Shown piece by piece: positions 1-4,996 of a DNA stretch of 6,757 nt. Position numbers and translations under genes: made by a program. The stretch's first letter is position 1. Every line of letters starts with the position of its first letter. Where the stretch lies: positions 1 to 6,757 of the forward strand of contig WGAW01000121.1 in assembly GCA_015494675.1 (NCBI GenBank), given 5' to 3'. The notes beneath the pieces are model-generated. The model was not told the DNA's origin and did no database searches. It saw only the letters and a program-made list of their open reading frames with translations. Source of the DNA: Hydrogenimonas sp. GTDB lineage: Bacteria; Campylobacterota; Campylobacteria; Campylobacterales; Hydrogenimonadaceae.

Positions 1-512
1 ATACGGTTGATTATGGAGCCGATGGCCCCTTTGTTGAGTGTGGCGATTCTGTTCAGCACACCGTCTATACGGAAACGTACGTCACCCTCTTTTTCGAAGG
101 TCTCTATGTGTATGTCAGTGGCGCGGCGTTTGAGTGCCTGAACGAAGAGGGAGTTTACGTAGCGTATTATAGGGGCGGAGTCTTCGCTCGCGAGAAGATC
201 TTCGTTTTGCAGAAAATTCTCTATCTCTTCGGGAGTTTCGAACCCTTCGACGCCTCCGATTCCCTCTTCGCTTCTAAGTTCAAGAAAACGTCTTTTCAGC
301 GCGTCGTAGCTCTCTTCATCGAGTATCGCGAGAGGCAGTTTCGCACCGAAATGCGAAAGGGCGTTGAGCATGTCGGCATCGGGATTTTCACGTATGAATG
401 CGTGCGGCTCCCCTTTGTAGATACCGAAAAGAAGTCCGTTTTTTATGTAAAAATCGAGATCGGCTACATCGGTGTAGATCTCGGGTTCCGCTTTGATCGG
501 GCTTTTGGTCAT
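1..512 (-). CDS. gspE: Type II secretion assembly ATPase GspE, N-terminal 170 residues (runs off the left edge)
   Basis: This is the cytoplasmic hexameric ATPase that drives pseudopilus assembly in type II secretion. Only the first 170 residues are in the window. Residues about 15-85 match an N1-type domain, which in the family binds GspL. From about residue 100 the N2 domain begins, with the family run SAPIIRYVNSLF (112-123), then RRATDIHIE (129-137) and VRFRIDGVL (145-153). These correspond to the usual PIV-LVN, ASDIHIE and VR-RIDG motifs of GspE/PilB ATPases. The Walker A, Asp box, Walker B and tetracysteine zinc motif would lie beyond the edge. The ATG at 512 overlaps the gspD stop by four bases (ATGA), with a GGAG/GAGG-type ribosome site just inside gspD, so translation is likely coupled. 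PilB of type IV pili is the main alternative; adjacency to a gspC-gspD pair favours GspE. Confidence 0.93.
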   Translation of the reverse strand, partial: MTKSPIKAEPEIYTDVADLDFYIKNGLLFGIYKGEPHAFIRENPDADMLNALSHFGAKLPLAILDEESYDALKRRFLELRSEEGIGGVEGFETPEEIENFLQNEDLLASEDSAPIIRYVNSLFVQALKRRATDIHIETFEKEGDVRFRIDGVLNRIATLNKGAIGSIINR

Positions 513-2314
513 TTACCCTCTCCGCTATTTTCGCCACCCTTCTCGAGCTCTTTCTCCAAAATTTTCGCCAGCCTGGCCTTTAACTCTTCGCTCTTTGCGA
601 TCTTCTGCTGTATCTGCGCCAGAGAGTTGCTGTTTTTGATGATGTAGGGAGTCAGTATGACAATTACGTTTATCTGGTCGGTACTCTCCGAAGTGGAGCG
701 GAAGAGCCCCCCGAGAAACGGCAGGTCGCCGAGCAGAGGTACCTTCGATACCGCTTTGGAGTAGTAGTTTTTCAGAAGCCCGCCTATTATCACGCTTTCT
801 CCGTCGTTCACGATGGAGACCGTATTCACTTCACGTTTTAGCGTGGTGGGCCTGTCCGCGGCCACGGTGCTTGCGCGGTCGATATCTTCTATCTTCGTCT
901 TGACCTCTATAAGGACCTTGTTGTCGCTTGCTATCTGCGGCTTTACCTCCAGAGTCAGACCGATATCCTCCCTGCTGTAGGTGTTTCTTGTGAGCGATGT
1001 CGTATCGTTGCCGGTAGCCTGGCTTGTCAGGATCGAGATGGTCTTACCCACATATACGGTGGACTTCTTGTTGTTTATACACAGAATGTTGGGTTCGGAG
1101 ACGACATTGACGGCTCCGTTTTGCTTAAGCAGATCTATGATCGCGCCTATAGCCACCCCTTTGGTGGTCGTTCCGAAGTCTATGGTACTGGCGAGTGTAG
1201 GCGGTAGAACGAACGAAGAGCCCCCCATATTGAAGATGGAGGTCGCTATCAGATTTCCCGCGCTCGCACCCCCCGCAAGACCCCACTTCACACCCAGGTT
1301 GTTGAGCCTGTTCTGGCTTATTTCGTATACGTGAGCCTTTATATATACCTGCTGCTGCTCGATGTCGAGTTTTCTGATCACTCTGCTTATCAGTTTGACC
1401 GCCTTTGGAGTGCCGGTGATGGCGATGGCGTTGATATCCTCCTTGGCCTGAATCGAAACTTGAGCCTGCGTCTGCTTGTCGAAACTCTTCATCAGTCCGT
1501 TGACGATCTTGAGTGTCGCCGCGGCTTCGGCGTTGTTCAGGAAGATGACGTCGCTCGCCATCTCTTTCGCACTGTTTTGGGAGTCGTACTCTTTGACTAT
1601 ATTTACCGCCCTGTCGATGTCGTAGGAGTCGGCAATGACGATGATCTTGTTACTTTTGGCATCTGCTTTGAGGGTCACCGGAAATCTGAACGTGGTGGTG
1701 AGCGACTTGAAAATGGCGCTGAGGTTTTTGGCGGCGGACGCGGCGTCGGCATTGTTCAAAGATACGAAGCGTATATCTTTTCGCATGGGCCTGTCGATCT
1801 TTTTGAGGGTAGTCTCGAAATTTTCGATATGTTTCGGGTAGTCGCTGATAATGATGATGTTTTTGTTGTTGTCGAAAGTAACCGACGCGAACTGGCTGCT
1901 TAGATACCTCAGTTTCTGTACCGCATTTGCCGCTTTTATGTAGTGGACGGGAATTATCTTGGTAACCATTCCCGCTTTTGCCTTTTTGCCGGCCGGAGCG
2001 GCAAGCTTTTTGGCGTTTGCGGCACGTGTTACCAGAATATAGCCGTTATTGCCGTCTACTACCGTGTATCCTTTGTTCTGCAGAATCTGGGTAAGCAGCG
2101 GAATCAGATCTTTTTTGTCGATCGGACTTTGCGAGATGAAGTTCACCTTACCCGTTATCTTGTCGGTTACGAGTATATTGTTGTTTGTCTGTTTGGCGAC
2201 GAAGCGGATGACATCTCTTATCGGAGTGTCATTGAAATTGATCGTGATCTTTTCCGCGTTCATCAGTAGCGGAAACAGAAGTGCCGCCGCCGCGATGATC
2301 TTAAAAAATCTCAT
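509..2314 (-). CDS. gspD: Type II secretion outer-membrane secretin GspD
   Basis: A 601-residue secretin that forms the multimeric outer-membrane channel of the T2SS. Residues 1-20 are a Sec signal peptide (MRFFK, hydrophobic core, cleavage near NA-EK). The N0 domain spans about 21-98 (ITINFNDTPIRDVIRFVAKQ). A Lys/Ala-rich linker follows at 99-115. Three ring domains follow: N1 about 116-178, N2 about 180-247 and N3 about 253-322. The C-terminal secretin domain is about 323-560, with VVSEPNIL (404-411), GESVIIGGL (505-513), the hallmark VPLLGDLPFLGGLFR (524-538) and VILTPYII (552-559). A charged helical tail (565-601) ends the protein, where an S-domain or pilotin-binding segment can sit. There is no lipobox. 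AAGGAG at 2327-2322 lies seven bases before the ATG. The gene overlaps gspC by 14 bp and gspE by 4 bp. Length is a little below the usual roughly 650 residues of proteobacterial GspD. The neighbouring gspC and gspE argue against a type IV pilus PilQ. Confidence 0.97.
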   Translation of the reverse strand: MRFFKIIAAAALLFPLLMNAEKITINFNDTPIRDVIRFVAKQTNNNILVTDKITGKVNFISQSPIDKKDLIPLLTQILQNKGYTVVDGNNGYILVTRAANAKKLAAPAGKKAKAGMVTKIIPVHYIKAANAVQKLRYLSSQFASVTFDNNKNIIIISDYPKHIENFETTLKKIDRPMRKDIRFVSLNNADAASAAKNLSAIFKSLTTTFRFPVTLKADAKSNKIIVIADSYDIDRAVNIVKEYDSQNSAKEMASDVIFLNNAEAAATLKIVNGLMKSFDKQTQAQVSIQAKEDINAIAITGTPKAVKLISRVIRKLDIEQQQVYIKAHVYEISQNRLNNLGVKWGLAGGASAGNLIATSIFNMGGSSFVLPPTLASTIDFGTTTKGVAIGAIIDLLKQNGAVNVVSEPNILCINNKKSTVYVGKTISILTSQATGNDTTSLTRNTYSREDIGLTLEVKPQIASDNKVLIEVKTKIEDIDRASTVAADRPTTLKREVNTVSIVNDGESVIIGGLLKNYYSKAVSKVPLLGDLPFLGGLFRSTSESTDQINVIVILTPYIIKNSNSLAQIQQKIAKSEELKARLAKILEKELEKGGENSGEGK

Positions 2315-3128
2315 ATTTGAGCTCCTTGCTCTCTTTGCCGCGTTTTATTGTCAGAGAGAGCGAATTGAGTTGTTCCAGTCTGTTGAAATAGGCAAAAGCG
2401 TCGCTCTCGCTCTTTATCGGCTTGCCGTCTATCTTCTCTATGATATCACGTTTTTTCAAACCCATTTTATCGAAAACCGACCCTTTCTTCACGTTTGAAA
2501 CAGCAAATCCGACCAGTCTGTTCTCTCTGTAGACCGGGTTTATGCTGATATATCTGAATATCTTTTTCAGATCGTGCATCTCGCTCAGTAGCTCACGCGG
2601 AACGAAGAATGTATCTCCCTCCCTGCGTACCTGCTCTATGAGTTCTTGCTCGCGCTTTTTCGCTTTTTTTCCGGCAGATGCTCTAATAGTCTCGGCGGCT
2701 TTTTTCTTTTTCATACTCAGCCAGTATTCGCGGCCGTTTTTGCTCAGCTTCACCCTGTCGGTGTAGACCTCTTCGAGTTTGAAGCCGTCAATATTCTCTC
2801 CGACACTGATGAGCCTGCTCTTTCCGTTTTTGACGATGATCGCCATACTCGGAGTTCCGATCGCCGTCATACTCAGAATATACCCTTTCAGAGAGACCTG
2901 TTTGCGCGTTGGAGTCCGGCTTTTTGTTGTAGCGGACGGTGCACTTTTTAGACCGAAAGCCGATGCGAAGCGGTAGGTGCCGTTCGGTTTTTTCAGATCG
3001 CTTCTGCACTCCAGCTGCGGCAGAGGGGGCAAAAAGGCGTCGACTACGACTGCCGTGAATTTGGCGCCGAGAATCAGCAGCAGAATCAGCGAAACAGAGG
3101 TCGCCATAGCCTCAAAACGAGATTGCAT
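2301..3128 (-). CDS. gspC: Type II secretion inner-membrane connector GspC with PDZ domain
   Basis: A 275-residue bitopic inner-membrane protein that in the T2SS links the inner-membrane platform to the N0 domain of GspD. A short cytoplasmic N-terminus is followed by one membrane helix at about 10-29 (SVSLILLLILGAKFTAVVVD). A proline-rich stretch and a Thr/Ser/Lys linker (about 32-77) precede a homology-region (HR) domain at about 78-140. The HR domain carries LKGYILS (80-86), a repeated small beta pattern around SMAIIVKNGKSRLISVGE (94-111) and VYTDRVKLSKNGREYWL (121-137). A Lys-rich helical linker (139-170) leads to a PDZ domain at about 195-272, with VGFAV (206-210), GSVFDKMGLKKRDIIEKIDG (216-235) and a closing beta strand. 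The ATG at 3128 is preceded by GGAAGG with a seven-base spacer. The gene overlaps gspN by 17 bp and gspD by 14 bp. GspC-gspD adjacency is the standard T2SS arrangement. Confidence 0.9.
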   Translation of the reverse strand: MQSRFEAMATSVSLILLLILGAKFTAVVVDAFLPPLPQLECRSDLKKPNGTYRFASAFGLKSAPSATTKSRTPTRKQVSLKGYILSMTAIGTPSMAIIVKNGKSRLISVGENIDGFKLEEVYTDRVKLSKNGREYWLSMKKKKAAETIRASAGKKAKKREQELIEQVRREGDTFFVPRELLSEMHDLKKIFRYISINPVYRENRLVGFAVSNVKKGSVFDKMGLKKRDIIEKIDGKPIKSESDAFAYFNRLEQLNSLSLTIKRGKESKELKYEIF

Positions 3129-3624
3129 AGGTATACCTTCCGTTTCTGTATCTGAATGTCCGCAGGGTTGCGGAGAATCTCCTCTTCATAAGAGAAGAGG
3201 GCTTAAGCTCCAGCACGATTTTGCGTCCGCTTAGCGATATATTGCCGTCGAGTACCCCGAAATCGCCTGTCGAGCGGATCTTGCCGCTTAGAGGCAGAAA
3301 CGTTACCTTTTCGATCTTTTCGGGCATAATATCGGCGGCAAGGCCTTCAAGCCTGATGTCGGAAGCTTCCATCTTCCAGAGAGAAAAATCGGCCTTTTTT
3401 ATCTTTGCGACAGGAGAGTGACCGTAAAGAAGGGTGATATGTTTCATGCCGCATCCGAAAGCCCCGGCGCCGTATCCGTCGAAGCAGAGAGTGACCCCCG
3501 CTTTTTCCGCGGCGCTGTTTATCGCCAGGTTGCAGAGCCTCTCTTTGGAGATAAAAGCTGCCGTAAGAACGGCCCATACAACAACGGCCGCCAAAACCGT
3601 CAATATCCGTTTCGTCCAGATCAT
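3112..3624 (-). CDS. Short GspN-like type II secretion accessory protein
   Basis: A 170-residue protein with a single N-terminal membrane helix (about 8-25, LTVLAAVVVWAVLTAAF) and a periplasmic body that reads as mostly beta strands. The last third resembles the end of GspN: GNISLSGRKIVLELKPSSL (127-145), then RFSATLRTF and NGRYTYAISF at the C-terminus. In that family an L-x-L-x-Ps stretch is followed by a short helix and a closing G-x-Y-x-Y strand. GspN is a poorly understood inner-membrane accessory protein found in some T2SS. This copy is clearly shorter than the typical GspN of about 250 residues or more. Three cysteines (31, 47, 58) are predicted to be periplasmic. The ATG overlaps the gspM stop as ATGA, and GGAGGT at 3636-3631 sits six bases before it. 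Position between gspM and gspC supports the call. Sequence similarity alone is weak, so no symbol is given; a lineage-specific T2SS protein is the alternative. Confidence 0.6.
   Translation of the reverse strand: MIWTKRILTVLAAVVVWAVLTAAFISKERLCNLAINSAAEKAGVTLCFDGYGAGAFGCGMKHITLLYGHSPVAKIKKADFSLWKMEASDIRLEGLAADIMPEKIEKVTFLPLSGKIRSTGDFGVLDGNISLSGRKIVLELKPSSLMKRRFSATLRTFRYRNGRYTYAISF
3181..3200 (-). repeat. Perfect 7-bp hairpin near the 3' end of the gspN-like gene
   Basis: CCTCTTC (3181-3187) and GAAGAGG (3194-3200) are exact inverted repeats around a six-base loop. In the minus-strand mRNA this stem would form about 50 nt before the gspC start. No T-run follows, so it is not an intrinsic terminator. 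It may be chance within codons for Ser-Leu-Met-Lys-Arg, or a local mRNA structure affecting gspC translation or RNase cleavage. Confidence 0.35.
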
Positions 3625-4016
3625 AGTGCGACCTCCACCCTCACCTCCAGGCTATTGTCGGCGATCCGTTTTGCAGAGAAGGTTTTTATGGGCAGAGTGC
3701 TGTTTAGAAGTTTCGTCAATACCTTGTCCGCTTTGGCCGCATCGAGAGTGAAGGTATATATCTTTTTGCCTCCTCTCTTCACTATTTTGGGTTTCACGGA
3801 GTAGATCCTGAGCAGCGTATCCATCTGTTTTAGGGCATCTTTTTGGGCCTTCTCGGACCATAGGTCTTTTAGAGCTTCATACTTGGCCGTCATCTCTTTT
3901 TTTCTGAAAAACTCCTCCTGCACTCGGGAAGTTCTCTTTTCAATATATAGAGCGGCCCCTAACCATAGAGCGACAATCAGTGCAGAGAGTGCGGCGAACA
4001 GTTTGGCGCTATTCAC
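3621..4016 (-). CDS. gspM: Type II secretion inner-membrane platform protein GspM-like
   Basis: A 131-residue protein with the plan of GspM: a short cytoplasmic N-terminus, one membrane helix at about 6-24 (LFAALSALIVALWLGAALY), a charged coiled-coil segment at about 28-68, and a small periplasmic alpha/beta domain at about 70-131 ending in the strand LEVRVEVAL. In the T2SS, GspM pairs with GspL through ferredoxin-like periplasmic domains and stabilises the platform. The sequence shows no strongly diagnostic motif, so the assignment rests on topology, size and position directly after the gspL-like gene. The start is a GTG at 4016, with AAGGGA upstream inside gspL. The gene overlaps gspL by 8 bp and the gspN-like gene by 4 bp (ATGA). 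PilO of type IV pili has a similar plan, but the gspC, gspD and gspE genes downstream favour GspM. Confidence 0.68.
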   Translation of the reverse strand: MNSAKLFAALSALIVALWLGAALYIEKRTSRVQEEFFRKKEMTAKYEALKDLWSEKAQKDALKQMDTLLRIYSVKPKIVKRGGKKIYTFTLDAAKADKVLTKLLNSTLPIKTFSAKRIADNSLEVRVEVAL

Positions 4017-4740
4017 GGGTGCATCCCTTTTTCAGGTCGCACTCGAGCGATTTCACGGGTGACGACAGAGCCTCATTAATCGCTCTTCTCAACTCTCTTT
4101 GCTCCCTATCCGTTTTGGCGTACTTTTTCAGCAGGGACTTTATCTCGTACATCGATTTCCCGCCCGTTCCGGCTCCGTTCAACTCTTCGAGCGCATGGAG
4201 TTTCTGATACCTCAGGGTCAGGTCTCCCGCCGCGGTCGCAAGCAAAACGGCAAGAAGTACGACGGAGAGCTTTTTCGGGAATCCCGCGGTGCCGGCTTTG
4301 TTGAAGGGCTTTGCGGCGGCGCCGAAATCGAGCGATTCTAACGCCGGAATAGCGGTGGCGCTCTCTTTTACCTCTACCGCTATGCCGTTTATCGTATCGG
4401 CCGTCAGTTTTTCGTCAATGCGCAGCGGCAGCTGCCTCGAGAACTGCTGAAGGAAATAGGCCGGTGTCTTTAAGGAGGTGTGCTGCTCTATCAGCGATCG
4501 CAGATGCGCTTCGTCGTATGCGTAGCAGTCGAATCCCTCTCCTCTCTTTTCCACATATACGGAGGTATACGATGCCGGGCGCGAAGCCATGTAGCTGTCG
4601 GCCAGTCTTTTGGCTTTGGCAGGCGACCTTGTGGGAAATTCTGCATACGCATACCAGTAGAGAGAGGGCGAGATCACGACTGCATCATCGCTGCACTCTT
4701 TGACAACCGTATCGCCTTCTTTAATGTAGTAAAGGGCCAA
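4009..4740 (-). CDS. gspL: Reduced GspL-like type II secretion platform protein, TTG start
   Basis: A 243-residue protein that fits the GspL plan in miniature. An N-terminal cytoplasmic domain (about 1-140) recalls the first part of the actin-like GspL/PilM fold, with VVISPSLYWYAYAEFPTRSP (21-40), a helix rich in Lys/Ala, and YTSVYVEKRGEGFDCYAYDE (58-77). A Pro/Ala-rich linker leads to a membrane helix at about 158-174 (LSVVLLAVLLATAAGDL). A short helical periplasmic segment follows, with two cysteines (234, 240). Canonical GspL is about 400 residues, so this copy is strongly reduced. In the T2SS, GspL recruits GspE to the membrane and pairs with GspM. I chose the TTG at 4740 because AAGGA lies five bases before it and a TATAAT box lies just upstream. 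The in-frame ATG at 4830 would lie upstream of that promoter, and its extra codons look non-coding. It is the first gene of the operon. Confidence 0.6.
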   Translation of the reverse strand: MALYYIKEGDTVVKECSDDAVVISPSLYWYAYAEFPTRSPAKAKRLADSYMASRPASYTSVYVEKRGEGFDCYAYDEAHLRSLIEQHTSLKTPAYFLQQFSRQLPLRIDEKLTADTINGIAVEVKESATAIPALESLDFGAAAKPFNKAGTAGFPKKLSVVLLAVLLATAAGDLTLRYQKLHALEELNGAGTGGKSMYEIKSLLKKYAKTDREQRELRRAINEALSSPVKSLECDLKKGCTRE

Positions 4741-4745
4741 TATAT

Positions 4746-4751
4746 TCCTTC
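4746..4751 (-). promoter_or_regulatory. Ribosome binding site fixing the gspL TTG start
   Basis: GAAGGA reads 4751-4746 on the minus strand, with a five-base ATATA spacer before TTG at 4740. No comparable site precedes the in-frame ATG at 4830, so this site decides the start. Confidence 0.6.
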
Positions 4752-4766
4752 GATTTTTGTGCAATA

Positions 4767-4779
4767 GTATCTGATTATA
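4767..4779 (-). promoter_or_regulatory. Sigma-70 promoter (-10 box) of the T2SS operon
   Basis: A perfect TATAAT reads 4779-4774 on the minus strand. Transcription would start near 4770-4767 and give a leader of about 27-30 nt before the TTG at 4740. No TTGACA-like -35 box sits at the usual spacing. That is typical of housekeeping promoters in Campylobacterota, which rely on the -10 box and AT-rich upstream DNA. Confidence 0.6.
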
Positions 4780-4790
4780 GTAAATCGTCC

Positions 4791-4802
4791 ATAAATATTT
4801 AT
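4791..4802. repeat. Perfect 12-bp AT palindrome in the -35 region of the T2SS promoter
   Basis: ATAAATATTTAT is its own reverse complement. Its centre lies about 20 bp upstream of the TATAAT box that serves gspL, where a repressor would block RNA polymerase. AT palindromes arise easily by chance, so the operator role is only inferred. Confidence 0.35.
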
Positions 4803-4840
4803 TGAATGGATACGGACCGGTTGAACGCACGTGACCGCCC

Positions 4841-4898
4841 GGGCTTAACGGCGGCGTTTAGAGATAAAAATCGGCCGAACCACATAGAGTTTAAGCCC
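4841..4898. repeat. 8-bp inverted repeat with GC-rich inner palindromes between the divergent promoters
   Basis: GGGCTTAA (4841-4848) and TTAAGCCC (4891-4898) are exact inverted repeats separated by 42 bases. Two smaller palindromes lie nearby: GCCCGGGC (4837-4844), overlapping the left arm, and TCGGCCGA (4871-4878) in the loop. The segment is GC-rich within otherwise AT-rich intergenic DNA and lies upstream of both assigned transcription starts. It could be a shared regulator site, a small RNA or a relic; nothing in the sequence decides between these. Confidence 0.4.
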
Positions 4899-4907
4899 AT
4901 TATCATA

Positions 4908-4924
4908 TTGATTATTAAAATCAA
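4908..4924. repeat. 6-bp inverted repeat upstream of the lipoprotein promoter
   Basis: TTGATT (4908-4913) and AATCAA (4919-4924) flank a five-base ATTAA loop, about 37 bp before the plus-strand TATAAT. The spacing would suit an activator or repressor dimer. The arms are short and AT-rich, so chance is a real alternative. Confidence 0.3.
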
Positions 4925-4960
4925 ATAAAAAGAATTAATAATAATTTTATTTAAAGATAG

Positions 4961-4974
4961 TATAATGTAAATAT
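4961..4974 (+). promoter_or_regulatory. Sigma-70 promoter (-10 box) of the lipoprotein gene
   Basis: A perfect TATAAT lies at 4961-4966, preceded by very AT-rich DNA (about 4910-4960) with T-runs but no clear -35 hexamer. Transcription would start near 4972-4974, leaving a leader of about 24 nt that contains the strong ribosome site before the start codon. It points away from the gspL promoter. Confidence 0.6.
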
Positions 4975-4984
4975 ACCAATAAAG

Positions 4985-4991
4985 AAGGAGG
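4985..4991 (+). promoter_or_regulatory. Strong Shine-Dalgarno site deciding the lipoprotein start
   Basis: AAGGAGG at 4985-4991 lies five bases before the ATG at 4997 but only two bases before the adjoining GTG at 4994. The spacing favours the ATG as the start. Confidence 0.7.
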
Positions 4992-4996
4992 GCGTG

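Noticed and set aside
108..647. Plus-strand 179-codon open frame opposite gspE and gspD
   Set aside because: It is antisense to two certain genes, has no ribosome site, and its protein resembles nothing recognisable.
1331..1903. Plus-strand 190-codon open frame opposite gspD
   Set aside because: It lies wholly within the secretin gene on the other strand, and its composition is that of an antisense shadow.
2049..2498. Plus-strand 149-codon open frame across the gspC-gspD junction
   Set aside because: It is antisense to two well-supported genes with overlapping ends and has no upstream signals.
4831..4900. GC-rich inverted repeats considered as a terminator or small RNA gene
   Set aside because: No T-run follows the GGGCTTAA/TTAAGCCC stem on either strand and no dedicated promoter is visible, so only an inverted repeat is reported.
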